From: Lunularia cruciata
Lineage: Eukaryota; Streptophyta; Marchantiopsida; Lunulariales; Lunulariaceae
Length of the DNA stretch: 64,000 nucleotides
Direction: 5' to 3'
Assembly: GCA_948567375.1 (NCBI GenBank)
Contig: OX419759.1
Span: forward strand, 10,880,744 to 10,944,743
Shown here: one piece after another, positions 1 to 11,782 of the stretch
Layout: each line of letters begins with the position of its first letter
How positions within the stretch are numbered: position 1 is the stretch's first letter
Made by a program: the position numbers and the translations under genes
The notes under the pieces: model-generated
Databases searched by the model: none
What the model was told of the DNA's origin: nothing
What the model saw: only the letters and a program-made list of their open reading frames with translations

Positions 1-1106
1 GTGAGTTGGGAACAAAAGGAAAACCACTTGGATACACCTCCGCAATTGTGGGTGTATGCTAAAAGTCAACATAAAGGTCTACCCCTTGCTCACACATAGG
101 GAGTGTGGGGTGCTAGATGAAGAGTAACACATAAGGGAATTCCTCTATGGCTCTATGCCAAAGAAAAAAATGGAGGCATCAAGAGACGAGCTACTATAAA
201 GGTGTATGCAAAGAAAGTGGCATGACAAAAAAGTAAAATATGATAGCCAAATGCTATGTGTCCCAACCCAAGAGAGAAAGCCAAGAAAAGGAAAAAATTG
301 AGAAAAGCACAACCAAAAAAAGAAAAAAATAATAAGAAGTGAGAGAGAAGCCTATATGTGGCTCAAAGTGGCCTCTTTGCCACCTCCAATACCAACTTTG
401 TGTTGAGAAGATGCTTCTTTGTAGCCCCAATTGCTACAAGTTCCCAAAATTCACATATATTTGTAGTAGCTCTTTGATGAAGGTTGGAAAAGACCTACTC
501 ATATGCTTATTAGAAGCATAGCTATGCAAGTAGGTTTGTTCAGTAAACCTCCTCTTATAAGCTATTGTTGTCAATCATGGGTGTAAATAGTTCCCATGAC
601 CTCTCTCCCAAATTATGTATCCTTTGTATGTTGGTACTACCAATCAGTACACAAGCCTACTCAAGTAGGCCATCAAACCTTATGTTGTATGGTGATGCTC
701 TTGCTCTAAAATTCTTGCTCATTTTCTGGTTGCTCCATTCTTATTGCATATGCTAATTCTAATTGCTTTGGGTAAACTTGATTTCTGATTGTTATCTACT
801 ATTGTCCCACATTCTTGGCAAGTTCACGTGCTTCTAGCAAAGTCTCACACTTATATCAATATCATGTGGGTCTTGGTGATACATGTTCTTGTTGACTTGT
901 TACAATCAGGTCGTCTTGATATCTTTCATGCCTTGCTGACTCAAGATATTGGAGCTTTGAGCACCTAAACTTAATTTCTTGCTTAATCTTGTTTCCTAAC
1001 ACACTCAAGCCCTTAAGGGAATCCTTAACTTTCTATGCCACTAGTGAGTACACGCACAAAGAGAAACATTGTTCTCAATTTCTCTTGCTTCTTAAGAGTG
1101 CTCACA

Positions 1107-1219
1107 GTCAAGGCCTTGACTATGAAGGAGTTCTCATAGTCAAGACCTTAACTGTGAAGGAGTTCTCTCTTGCTTCCTAAGAGTGCTCATAGTCAAGGCC
1201 ATTGTGAAGGAATTCTCAC
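1107..1219 (+). repeat. Three degenerate tandem units of about 30 bp
   Basis: A unit resembling AGTCAAGGCCTTGACTATG followed by AAGGAGTTCTC recurs near 1107, 1138 and 1191. The third unit is internally shortened and is separated from the second by about 20 bases. CAAGGCCTTG inside the unit is itself palindromic. No coding function is seen. Confidence 0.6.
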
Positions 1220-2220
1220 ACTCAAGCAAAGCTTTGGTTTTTTGGCAAGATGTGGTATTCACATGCCATTTTTGAGGCAAAACAAGAGAGAGAGGGAGTC
1301 TCAAGCGATGAAAATCAAACAATACAAAGAGCATATATATAATCATAATAGATGGTGATCAAAAGTGTTAGTTGTTTAACACTTTGCTACATTGTATGTT
1401 ATGACCATGTGGTGTCCTTGGAGCCAAATTACAAAAACATTGTGTAAGTTAACTAGAACTTGAATGAGACTCTTCCACTATAAAACTAGAGTGGACCTCC
1501 AAAGATAGACTTAATGGTACTTCAACTTTGGCATTTAGACATAACACCACTCTTAAGTTGCTAGAACTACTTGACAATTTTCCAAATGTTGGGATAGATT
1601 GGGTTAGTCCTTGTTGGCAAAAAGACTTAATAGTAATCCAAAGGTTGATGTAGATTTAGACAGTCTTTTTGTGCATTGAAACATCCAAACAATTGGACTT
1701 TGTTCTTGTGACTTAGAGAAGAAAACTGAATGAAATTGTTGCACTTAGTGCATTTTGTGGAACTTTGGGTGAAGTTAACCATCTAGGATCCTTGCACTTA
1801 AACTTCAAGAAGATAGTGCTAAATTTTTGTGGATTTTATTAAAATTTTGTGGAGGTAACTCTAAAAGAATATTCAAAAGGAAATTGAAAATTAGAATCAC
1901 CATTGTTGTAAATTCTCCATGGACTAAAGTATGACACATCTTTACACCACCTATAGTGCATAATTTTCTCAAGAAAATTGTTTATTGTTTTCTCTCCTTA
2001 TTGCAAAGAGGTGATAGAGTAATGATTGTTTAAGAAGAAAGAGGGTTTCCTTCTCTTGGTTAAAGTTTTCTTTGGAGTTGTGTTTGCACTTGCAAATGTA
2101 CAAAGAGTTGCAAGTGTAAGGAGAATAAGTATGAAGCCAAAGGTCCTTTGAGGAAGAATGCCAAAGGAATCATTCAAAAGTGTGGTCAAAGATGAAGGGT
2201 TCAAGAACAAAGACCTTTAT

Positions 2221-2290
2221 TTGAAGGTTGAAGGTCAAAGATCAAAGATCAAAGGTCAAAGGTTGGTTCAAGAACAAAGGTCTTCCATAT
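2221..2290 (+). repeat. Short GGTCAAA/GATCAAA repeat tract
   Basis: A heptamer-like unit (GGTCAAA, GATCAAA) is repeated several times in this stretch, within degenerate AT-rich sequence. It is a low-complexity tandem tract with no evident function. Confidence 0.5.
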
Positions 2291-2985
2291 GACCTGAAGC
2301 CAAAATATTTTTGACTTGAAAATCTATAACCCAAAAGGACAAAAATCAATTTGAATATATTGTCACCTTGATAAAGAATGATTGCTTAGTACCATTAGCA
2401 TCCACCAAAGAGCTTGTATTTGGAGGTTGATTGCTCATCCATTACTCAATCATTGAACGCCAATGATTGACAAATTTTGGCTATACATTCAAGTGTCTAC
2501 TAATCCAATTTCACATTTGGCCAATCAATTTCAATTGCAAGTCCAAAGAGAGTTAGAGATTTCAAGTCTCATCAAGTTGTTGCAATTTTTGGTTGCCTTC
2601 ATAGTTTTCCTAATCTTTGCCTTTGCTTCCAAAGAAATCCAATAGGAAACATGATATTCATATCAAAGCAAGGAGAGTAGTCCTTGAGGTCATCTTCCAC
2701 CACACTTGCTCTCAACAAGTGGGTGATATATCACCAAGGTGAATTGATCTAGAGCAAGTGCCTTGCTTTCTTGCTCTAGAATTGGGAGTTGAACAATACC
2801 ATCATTATCCAAGAGATGCAACATTGGGAGAAGAAGGAACCATAAGATCTCCAAGGAAACTTGTTTGTATGGATAGAGGAGAACTAGGAAAATGTTCTTG
2901 GCATAGAAAACTTGTAGCCTTGGGCGTGACTATTGACACAATGCATCAGATCAAAAGATGCATTAGAGAAGGTCCTTTCCAAGCA

Positions 2986-4680
2986 CTAACAATAGGAGAG
3001 TAGGAAGTTGCAAGGACTCTACTTGAAGGGAAATAGTGGAGGTGATTATGAAGTTGTTTCAGCCAAATAAAACAATCTACCTTAACAATAGCTAAACCTT
3101 TTTCTTTGAACACATATATCAAGGAGAACCAATGATATGGGCTCATGTGTTTTATTTGTAGACTAGGAGCTTGCTCAAAGAATTTGAAGAAGATGGTGGA
3201 ACAATCTACCTTTCATCCTTTGCCATTCACTTTTACATGAGGTTAAACCTTCCAACCAAGGGGGAGAGAAAAAATTTCCCCAACCATTGGCATCCAATAG
3301 ATTACTTCACTACATAACCCAAAGGTAAGGTACTCATCCAAATGGATGAGTAAAAGAAACAAGGAAATTTGTAAGGATAGATAAGGTGGTAACAACTATG
3401 GCAAAGAAGAAGAGATAGCACATGTAAGATTGTAGGGACTAGCAAAGAGGCTAAGAAAGAAACAAAAGACATGGATAGCAAAGAAAGGAAGAAGAGAACT
3501 CACACACACTACAATAGTCAACAACCAAGTCTAAAATAGTGGTCATGTATGAAGATGCATCATCTCTTCCAAATGAGGAAGGGAAAAGTGCACAAGAAGA
3601 TAAGGCAATGAATTGGGAGGAGAAAGGTGGTCTTTGTGCCAAAGAAACTAACCTTGAAGGTACATTGCAGGCCAAAGAACATCACACCTAAGACCAAGAG
3701 GCAAGGCTAAAGATAAAAATCAGGACAAAGAGGAAGAGCCCAAGCAATCCAAAGGTCAAGGAGAAGATAAAATAGACATTAAAGATAAACAGGAAGAACC
3801 TTAAGGGGCAACACAAGTATCTGTAAGTGCAGGCTTGTTCGAGGAACCCAAAGCTCCAATACCTAAGGGATCAAAGTTTTTCATACACTTGATGGGGTTG
3901 GTCTTGGAGTTTATAAAGAAGATCCTACAACATATCAAGACTCCTACAAAGATGTCACCTAGTACATCACTCTTGTCTAAAGATTGCATTCGAACTTGTA
4001 TTTGATAAGGGTAGAATAGGTTAAAGTGAAGGAGGAGATAGAGAAGATGCAATACCTATACAAGGAGGAAGCAAAGAAGACAAATGTGCTAGAACAAGAG
4101 AATTTTAAGGCAAAGAGGTAGAACACTTTGCTTCTTGTAGATCAAATAAAGAAGGGAAAAGAGATCAAGAAGCTACAAGGAGAGTTGAGAGCTCTTTGGC
4201 TTGAGGCCAAAGGTAAGCAATAACCAGAAAAAGAGCAATTGAAGCACAAGGATGGCGAAGTGATGATCATTTGAGGAGAACTAGATAAGACCAAGATATG
4301 CTTACTTATCCTTGATATGCAGTTCATTGAATAGAGCAAAAAATTAGCTATTCAACTTGAAGGGATGGTTCTTGAGTTGAAGAAGGAAAAGGAAGAGAGT
4401 GTTGTTGACCAACATCAAATAAAAGAACAGATGAGCAAAAATTTGAGGCCTTGCATATCAAGTCAAAAGAAAAGAGGACCATAATCCTTAAGTAGAAGAA
4501 GTCCAAGATCAATTGGAGAAAGTCCTAAAGGAGATAGCTCAAGAAAATTGACCAAAGCAAAGTTACATGAGTTGAAGTTATTAGTCTAAAAGTTGGAGGA
4601 GAAGAAGTACAAAGATGAGCAGCTAGATCAGTTGGAAATTTAACTTTAGGAGCACTGATATGAAGTTCACCAAGACATGT
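2986..4680 (+). pseudogene. Decayed coiled-coil coding region of a transposon-like element
   Basis: Read on the plus strand, the sequence is rich in Lys, Glu, Gln and Leu codons. Heptad-like stretches such as ELRALWLEAKGK and GMVLELKKEKEES are broken by in-frame stops and frame changes. The best preserved part is about 4060-4480. A very similar composition appears in reverse orientation at about 21.2-25.5 kb, so this is probably a repeated element component rather than a unique host gene. I do not recognise the family. It could be an extra coiled-coil frame of a large retrotransposon or a captured host gene fragment. Confidence 0.5.
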
Positions 4681-6348
4681 GATACTTTAACCTTACAAGT
4701 AGCTTATTACAAGGATATGATTGGTGCCTAGCTTAAACTCCTTAAAGGTGAAGGTAGTTCTTTGTGGTAGAACATTAGGCCAAAGACTTTTCTCTATAAG
4801 AAGTTCTTTGTAGTTATAGGATCTTCAAAGTTGGAAATAATCCAAAGGCCTTTGTAGTTGTATGTCATCATAGTTGAAGAGTCTTTTCAAATATAACTTT
4901 TGGGTTGTAGAACAAAGGGTTTAGAATTTCAAATTTACATCAAGGAAGACTTCATACCTTTCTTGACACATGTAAGGTGCTTAATTAACCTACATATAAT
5001 TAGGATAGGATAGGCAAGACATCTTTGGAGTAGTTCCATCATTAGATCTTTTTGGGTTGGGTAGGAGTAGGTATTTGAGGCTTAAGCCCAAGGAAAATTG
5101 ACTTTAGTCTTTCTATATCAAAGTTTAACAAAAGAACTCTAAGTTCTTTGTTGTTGTTTGTTTGCTTATATCTTGAGTGTTAGTGGATTTCTTATTTGAG
5201 TAGTGGTGAAGAACTTTGTGGTATGAACTCAAGTGTTGGAGTGTAAAAGATTGAGGAGAAAATTGGAGAATGGAAGATCACATTGGAACTCTCAAATGAA
5301 GGAAAATCAAAATGTCTAGCTTAAGCTTGGTTTGGATCTTTATGTACAACCTAGATACAAGATTCCAAAGAAACTTCCAAGGAAGGTTCCTTTAGAAGTG
5401 ATTTTACTTAGAGTGCAAGCTAAACTAACCATTTACTTGGCCTACAAGTTACTCAACCCTTGAATAGTTTTTAAAACCTTATTACCAAGAAGCTTCCTAG
5501 ATGTTTCTAGAACCATCTCAAAATTTCCTATTTGTATGTATTCCTATCATGTATGTTAATTGATAATATATGTATGTCATTTTTTTGTTAATTATGTTAA
5601 TTCTATGTATCATCTGTTAGCTATATTAAGTTTTTGTTAAATCCATATTGTTACATATACCCTAGTTGATGACATCCTCTTTTCTATGGAAACTTCAAGC
5701 TCTTGTATAGTTGTATATTTTAGAGATTAGAAAGGGGTTCTTATGTGACATTGTGAAGAAGATACTTTTTCTAAATGATCTTATTATTCAATGTTGGTGA
5801 TAGTCATATTAGATGTGATTATCTCCAAGTATATAGTCAACTTTGTATCCTTTGTGATTTTTAACAAGGATTGAAGGTTGGAGACAAGTAAGAAAAGAAG
5901 ATCAATTAGAAACAAAAGGTTTTAACTTTAATAAATGGGAGCCAAGATGAATTTTCATGTGATTAAAAAGTAAAAAAATTTAAGTGATCAGAGAAATGAT
6001 TTGAATTATATCAAGGAGACCTACCCAATTGAGAGTAAGTTTACAGACTTGAGTGTAAAAAAGATAGGAAATTTATTAAACAAAAGCATAGCCTTCTTAT
6101 CAATTTGAGATGTGAGAACACAATAATAGTTATAAGTATATTCCTTTTGTTGATTTTGAGCAACAAAAAGATAAAACATTGTTTGGTGTAAGGATGCAAA
6201 TAGCCTAGATAAGAAGGTGGAAGTATGATAGACATGAGATGGTGGTGGAGTAAGAAAAGAATCAAGAGTAGTCCACCCAATTTATAGTTTTTGGTCCTCT
6301 TGCATTGGTCACTCTTACAAAATTAGACAAACTCTTAAACCTCTCATG
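4681..6348. other. Degenerate AT-rich spacer upstream of the outer element
   Basis: Repeated short phrases such as AAGTTCTTTGTAGTTATAGG occur, but no domain-bearing frame is present. It ends exactly where the 5' LTR of the outer element begins. I see nothing functional. Confidence 0.5.
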
Positions 6349-6817
6349 TGTAACAATATGGAGTTAGCAAACAAGTTAGTAAAGACTAACAAGGTAGCAA
6401 ATAAGCCAAATTAGCTAAGAATTCTAGAAACACCTATGAAAATTCTTAGTATCTTCCAAGGACCAAGTAACATGTATACCAAGGAGATGACTTCTAGAGG
6501 AAGCTTCCCGGTTAGCTTAACTTGCACACCAAGTAGGTGGCTGCTAGAAAGAAGCTTCTTGGGAACCTTCTTGACTAGCTTAGCTTGTATGCAAAGTAGA
6601 AGGATTCTTGAGAAGCTTCTCAACTAACTTAGCTTGCATTCTTAGAAGGTAGCTTCTAGGAAGCTTTCTTAGAAGATTTCCAAAAGCTTTATATATTCTC
6701 TATAAATACCAAAGTCCAAGCTCATGCTAGGCATTTGGAGTTTTTCTCATTTAGAGCCACAATGTGACCTTCCAATCCAATTTTCCTTTCTCCTATTTCT
6801 CTCCTTTATCTTTTACA
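6349..6817 (+). repeat. 5' LTR of outer element (469 bp)
   Basis: It begins TGTAACAATATGG and ends CTTTTACA, matching 16729-17098 through most of its length. The 3' partner is about 100 bp shorter because a block corresponding roughly to 6530-6640 is missing or rearranged there. CTATAAATACC near 6701-6711 is a plausible TATA-type promoter motif. Confidence 0.85.
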
Positions 6818-6830
6818 TTGGTTAGAGCAA
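6818..6830 (+). promoter_or_regulatory. Degenerate primer binding site of outer element
   Basis: TTGGTTAGAGCAA lies directly after the LTR end. It resembles the plant initiator-Met tRNA primer site TGGTATCAGAGC with a small deletion. The position is right; the sequence match is only partial. Confidence 0.45.
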
Positions 6831-6985
6831 GAATGAGCTGGATTTCTGGATGGATTTATGGATCACCAAATCAACTTCCTTGTAATTATTGGGATTTTCA
6901 TATCCATATATTACCCAAGCATCATTTTTCATAGTTCATCATTTCATGTTTTGGGAAAAACTTTCTAAATACTATCACCTTATCC

Positions 6986-7141
6986 AATGAACCATTAATA
7001 CTTCTAATTGTAACTTACAAAGAGTGGTGTACATGTTGCATCTATGTGTTAACTTAGATCATTAATGAACCATTGATACTTCCAATTGTAACTTACAAAG
7101 AGTGATGTACATGTTGCATCTATGTGTTAACTTAGATCATT
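6986..7141 (+). repeat. 78-bp tandem duplication in outer element leader
   Basis: Two adjacent copies, 6986-7063 and 7064-7141, differ at only a few bases. Each begins AATGAACCATT and ends CTTAGATCATT. They lie between the primer site and gag, in the untranslated leader. Confidence 0.9.
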
Positions 7142-7323
7142 GTAGATAATTTGATAGAGTAATAGACATGGTGGTGATGCCCAAAGTTATCATTACTATA
7201 CAATAACAAATCAAGCACCTTACTCAATCGTTTGAAGATAGAGATCATCAACAACAAGAACAAGTAGAGAGAGCACCATTTTGAGAAGAAGAAGAAAAGA
7301 AAATCTTATTTTCAAAGCCCAAG

Positions 7324-7870
7324 GTATTTTAAGGCAAGAATCTCCTAAGTGAGGTGGAGAATTTTGTGTTTGATTATAAATGTTACTTTGAAGCTACAAA
7401 TCTTCAAGATGAATTATTCTCTTGGCTTCAAACCAAATGGATGGAGTGGTAAAATTATGGTGGCAACTTGAGTGGAGAAATCTCAATAACAATTTATTGC
7501 ACCAATCTTGAAATGGTAAAATTTCAAGAGTGCAATAATTGAGAGATCCAAGCTATAAATGATACACAAGCCACACAAAATAGATTGATAGGATTAAAAC
7601 AGATTGGTTCTATGAAAGTCTACATCATTCAATTCTTGAACATCAATATGCAAATTCCAAAGATGCTAGAAGGTAGAGCTTTGGAATGATTTGTGAGTGG
7701 CTTGAAGTCATGCACCAAATCAGAGATGACTATGCAAGAGCTCAAATACTTGGAAGCCATGTAGTTGGCTGATTATTTTGATTCCTTAGTTATCACAACT
7801 TGGTATTGAACTTGACTTTCACAAAACTTACCAACACTTAACATACAGGTGGAGGAGTTGGCACCCATGG
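7324..7870 (+). pseudogene. gag remnant of outer element, interrupted by the inner element
   Basis: Translation gives a retrotransposon Gag-like capsid region, for example NFVFDYKCYFEATNL followed by FSWLQTKWMEW and later IGSMKVYIIQFLNI and EGRALE. Several in-frame stops are present. The reading continues across the nested insertion: the last residues before it (EELAPMEI) join directly to DVIQLGTID after 13051, showing that the insertion split a once continuous frame. Confidence 0.75.
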
Positions 7871-7875
7871 AGATT

Positions 7876-8602
7876 TGTAATACCACAAGCTAGCCATATG
7901 ATCTAGATGTGGAATTTGGTTTGGTAACATCCAGGATGATGTTATGCATGATGGTCAAAATAGATCAGATAGAAGTATCACCAAAAGAGTACTTCTACTA
8001 ATAGACCAGAAACCAAAATAAACTTGAGAACCTTAGAACCAACAGCTAGACATATGATTTAAAGGTGAGAATTGGTTTGGTAACATCTAGAAGGATGTTA
8101 CACATGATGGACTAACAGATCAGAAAGAGGTATCACCAAAAGGGGACTTCTACTAGTAGAGTAGGAACTGAAATATGCCTGAAATCTTTGAAGGCAATTT
8201 TGGAGGCCTAAACGGATGAATTATGCCTCAAAAATGTGCCGACTCCCTCCCAATTGAGGAAAGTCTGGCCTGCCCTCTCCCCTGGTTTGTCTCATCGAGA
8301 GCTTTCCAATGGTACTTTACTCACGTGATTTTCAGATTCCTACAAGAAGATTCTCTAAAAGATTCCCTCCGATCAAAGCTTGTTTGACCAACCAGATAGA
8401 CCTAAACCGACATGTCACCCATCCAAGTAATTAATCCAAGGGTGGAGTTTGATGACATGTCACCTATCTGTGTGCCTAATCCTATGGTGGAGCTTCCTTG
8501 GAGGAGATCCTCTTTGTCTATATAATAAAGAGAAGGTGCTCCTTTGGGGCACCGAATGTGTAATCTATGTTTTCTCTCTTCTCTTGTCCTCAGAGTATTA
8601 CA
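7876..8602 (+). repeat. 5' LTR of inner element (727 bp)
   Basis: It runs from TGTAATACCACAAGC to GAGTATTACA with TG/CA ends. It contains an internal tandem duplication of about 156 bp (7888-8043 and 8044-8199), each unit containing a GGTTTGGTAACATC core. The palindrome GACATGTC occurs twice in the 3' half. The same LTR type occurs at 12304, 18742, 24253 and 27622. Confidence 0.93.
8519..8529 (+). promoter_or_regulatory. LTR TATA box overlapping a polyadenylation-type hexamer
   Basis: TATATAATAAA about 75 bp before the LTR end combines a TATA box with an AATAAA hexamer. It is conserved in the 3' LTR and in the solo LTR at 24253. Transcription would be expected to begin shortly downstream; that is inferred, not shown. 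Confidence 0.55.
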
Positions 8603-8603
8603 A

Positions 8604-8615
8604 TAGTATCAGAGA
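8604..8615 (+). promoter_or_regulatory. Primer binding site of inner element (initiator-Met tRNA type)
   Basis: TAGTATCAGAGA starts one base after the LTR and differs at two positions from the common plant site TGGTATCAGAGC, complementary to the initiator-Met tRNA 3' end. Confidence 0.8.
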
Positions 8616-8742
8616 GAATGTCTTAGTCCAAGAGAGTGGATCACCTCTCTTGGAAGAGCACAGACTACTGAAATTGAGTAATTTGAGGTGGAGAACATAG
8701 AGTAATTGTTAGACTTAGGAAGGACTTTAGAGAGCAGACGCG

Positions 8743-9850
8743 ATGGATGCATTGGGAGGACAATTTCCTGCACCTAGTTTTCCATTCTCAAATCCCTTCC
8801 ACATCAAGGTTATGAACATCCAATGTGAGCAAATGAGGGTATCGCTAGTTTATCACTTTGGTCCAGAATTCATGGATAGGGTGATGAACACACCAAACCC
8901 AATGATTCTACCTATGGTGATATATGACAAAGAATGGGATTTGACAATCTATATTCTATTATGATAATATGGATATGAATGTCCCAAATCCTCTCCCTTT
9001 CAACAATCAAGTAGAAATCCATTATGTAGTGAGACCAAAAGTGATGTTTAGAGATTTTGTGGTTAGGAATTTTGGCAAGGAGTATTATCAACGGGTGATA
9101 GCTTCAGAGGTCCCAATGGTAGTTCAGATAGTTTGTGTGCCGTCCAAAGTGATCATATTGATTGTGTATTGAAGTAGACATTAGCAATTGAGTGTTGCAG
9201 GAACCATGGATCCGCACTTGCAAGAGATGGTGCAAGGAATGCAAAGAATGTTGAATGAATTTCGAGAGATTAAGATGACAGTGGAGACATTACAAAGTCA
9301 AGTGCAAATCCTCAAGAACAATCAAGCCATGCAAGAAGAAGAGCCATCTCAAAACCTAGTACTTGGGACGGAAGTACTTGGAGAGGCACTTGTGCCTATG
9401 AACCCTATCAATGATGAAGCCACATTGCTACTCCGGATGAAGAATACCTGCAACATCGAGCCTTATAAGGGGCAACGTATGATGGGAATAGTGGAAAATT
9501 GGATCTCAAGAATGAATCAATATTTCCAATTGTTCTCAACAGAGATCATGGAGCATGTTGCAGGTGTATTTGCATGTGGGTACTTGACCAATAAAGCCCT
9601 CACATGGTATAATGCTTGGGAATGATCCATGTTGGCAAAGAGAAGGGAGGTCACGTGGACAGCAATGCAAGAAGGATTGTTGAAGAATTTTCAATCGGTG
9701 GATTCTGTGCAGATGGCTCAAATCCGACTATGGGGATTGACACAGAAGAATAGCATACAAGAGTATGTGGAGGCATTTTTGGATCTACAAGTTGCAATAA
9801 CTGATATGAGTCTAGCAGAGGCTCTCAAAAATTTCAAACAAGGCTAAAGG
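8743..9850 (+). pseudogene. gag of inner element, frame broken
   Basis: It starts with ATG at 8743 (MDALGGQFPAPSF) soon after the primer site. Two short frames at 8743-8964 and 8969-9172 encode similar peptides (FGPEFMDRV and FGKEYYQRV, each followed by a PM-containing hydrophobic stretch), suggesting an N-terminal internal repeat. From 9188 comes a coiled-coil segment (about FREIKMTVETLQSQVQ) and then the capsid-like region (EPYKGQRMMGIVENWI, then LTNKALTWYNAWE, then RRWGLTQ-like and IQEYVEAFLDLQ). A stop follows NAWE at 9623-9625. Gag would assemble virus-like particles and package the element RNA. Confidence 0.8.
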
Positions 9851-10134
9851 AGCGGATTTGCCAAGAAGTCATGGTGCAAAACCCTCACATAGTATTTGAA
9901 GCCATTGCTTGTGTGCAAAGAATAGCAAAAGCATTGGGTGGAGATGAAGGAGTAGTTCCACCTCAACATTATCTAGCAGAAATGCTACACATGGTTGGAC
10001 TAGTACCAATGAAGTTGGGCAACCTTTGATTTTGAGATCAAGGAGCACGACCGCATCAAGGGGAGCGTGGACGGGTAGAAGAAAGAAGAGATGGAGTCCC
10101 ACAAGGAGAAGGAAATTGAGGAGAACAATGTTGT

Positions 10135-10179
10135 TGTTACAATTGTGGCCGTATTGGGTACATATCTACCAACTATTGC
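10135..10179 (+). pseudogene. Degenerate CCHC zinc knuckle of inner Gag
   Basis: The translation CYNCGRIGYISTNYC keeps the paired cysteines, but the expected His is Tyr and spacing to the last Cys is one residue too long. This is the nucleic-acid-binding knuckle at the Gag C-terminus, now probably inactive. Confidence 0.65.
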
Positions 10180-10397
10180 ACTCGTTTCTCTAGAGGCCAT
10201 CGGCCTTTGTACAAGCAATCTTTGAACAACATAGAGAGGCGCATTGAAGATGAGGAGGTGGAAATCACTCTAGAAAACAAAGATTGCCAATAAATGTACT
10301 TCGCGGCCTTACAAGCTCAAAAAGGAAGAAGAGAAGCAAGGGAAGGAAGAAGACTAATGCACAAAGATCCTGAAAAGCAACCTCACAATTGATTGTC

Positions 10398-10740
10398 GTG
10401 AATGGAGTCCTAGAAGACAATCAAGTGAGAGTATTAATCGATCCGGGAACAACATAGAATTTCTTATCTTGCTCTGTTGCAATAAGTTTGGGAATAGATC
10501 TAGAGAGGGATAGGAGTGAAGAAGTAGAGTTGCCTAACAGGCAAACAAAGAAGATTGAATCACTACCTAGACGGGTAACACTCTCTATAGGAGAATATTA
10601 GGAAGCAATTGAGTGGCAAGTGATACAATTCGCTTGTTATGATGCAATCTTAGGCATGCCATGGATGGAGCATTACAACCCTATGGTAGATTGGAGGAAG
10701 GAAGTAGTGAGAACCCACCAATGGTCAATCATTGGGGTTA
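10398..10740 (+). pseudogene. Aspartic protease region of inner element
   Basis: The active-site loop reads LIDPGTT followed by a stop (Asp codon at 10440), where retroviral-type proteases need D-S/T-G. The later family signature DAILGMPWMEHYNPMVDW is well kept at about 10645-10700. Two in-frame stops (10455 and about 10599) and the Ser-to-Pro change mean the enzyme is dead in this copy. Confidence 0.75.
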
Positions 10741-10859
10741 AAGAAAAATCACCCAAGCAGGATCTACCTCGGTATGTCATAGGGATGGCAACTGTCTGTA
10801 AGACCGATAGATGTTTCATGGGTCTAATAAGAGAAGTCCAGAGTGCACAACTCAATGGA

Positions 10860-11782
10860 CAAGTTCTTGAGAAATTGAAGGCTGTGGTAAATGAATTTCA
10901 AGATGTCTTTCCCAATGATCTACTCTTAGGATTACCACCAAAAAGGAGAGTATATCATAAAATTGAGACACTCCCGGGGAAGACACCTCCTTGTAAGGCC
11001 CAATATTGCCTATCACCTCATGATTCGGCCATTGCAGGTCATGTCGGAGTGGATAAGACCTTGGATGCAGTCCAACGCCATTACTATTGGCCCAAGATGA
11101 GCACCGACGTGATGGACTACATGCGCAATTGCCTACTTTGTCAATAGAACAAAGCCTCTAATCAAGCTCCTACATGGCTCCTTCAACCTCTCCCCATGCC
11201 TACCCAACCTTGGGAACAAGTGAGTATGGATCTCATCTGTGAATTACCCAAGACCACCTTAGGATTTGACTCCATCATGGTCTTTGTGGACCGGCTAAGC
11301 AAAATGATTCATGTACGCCCTACCACCAAGGATGTGGCCGCTCCACAACTAGCTCAATTATACTTAGATGCAGTTTTCTCTCACCATGGCCTGTCTAGAG
11401 ATAGAGGCACTCAATTCACCAGTTTGTTTTGGCAAACACTCTTTGGTTTCTTCAAAACCAAGTTGGTCATGTCTACAGCTTATCATCCACAAACAAATGG
11501 CCAAACAGAGCGGGCTAATCGCACGATTGAAGATATGTTACGCGGCTTCACCTTAGAAGAGCAAGAGAGGTGGGACACCCTACTCCCGTTGGTGGAATTT
11601 GCTTACAACAATTCAATAAATACATCCACCCATGTCACTTTGTTCTTCCTCATGTATGGTGAGCATCCCTTCACACCTTCTAGCTTGATGAAGATCCGTC
11701 TAGTGGCTACCAAGGTCGATGCCGTCAACACATTTGTTTCTAGTATCCAACACGGTGTGGAGAGCGCCAAGCACAGATTATA
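10860..11782 (+). pseudogene. RT N-terminal stub fused in frame to integrase
   Basis: The translation QDVFPNDLLLGLPPKRR through KTPPCKAQYCLSP is the conserved lead-in to Ty3/gypsy reverse transcriptase. The next residue, at 11019, already belongs to the integrase HHCC zinc-binding region (HDSAIAGHVGVDKTL, then YYWPKM, then CLLC). The integrase core keeps its first Asp (SMDLICELP), second Asp (RDRGTQFTS, with about three residues missing just before it) and Glu (NGQTERANRTIE). A stop interrupts after CLLCQ at about 11145. All RT palm motifs and RNase H are missing. Confidence 0.88.

Larger units (their letters stand above)
1..2985. other. AT-rich repeat-derived spacer, no gene
   Basis: No reading frame here is longer than about 80 codons and none carries a recognisable domain. 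Composition and short degenerate direct repeats resemble the retrotransposon-rich sequence that follows. I interpret it as old, decayed transposon DNA, probably the 5' part of whatever carried the coiled-coil frame at about 3-4.7 kb. Confidence 0.5.
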
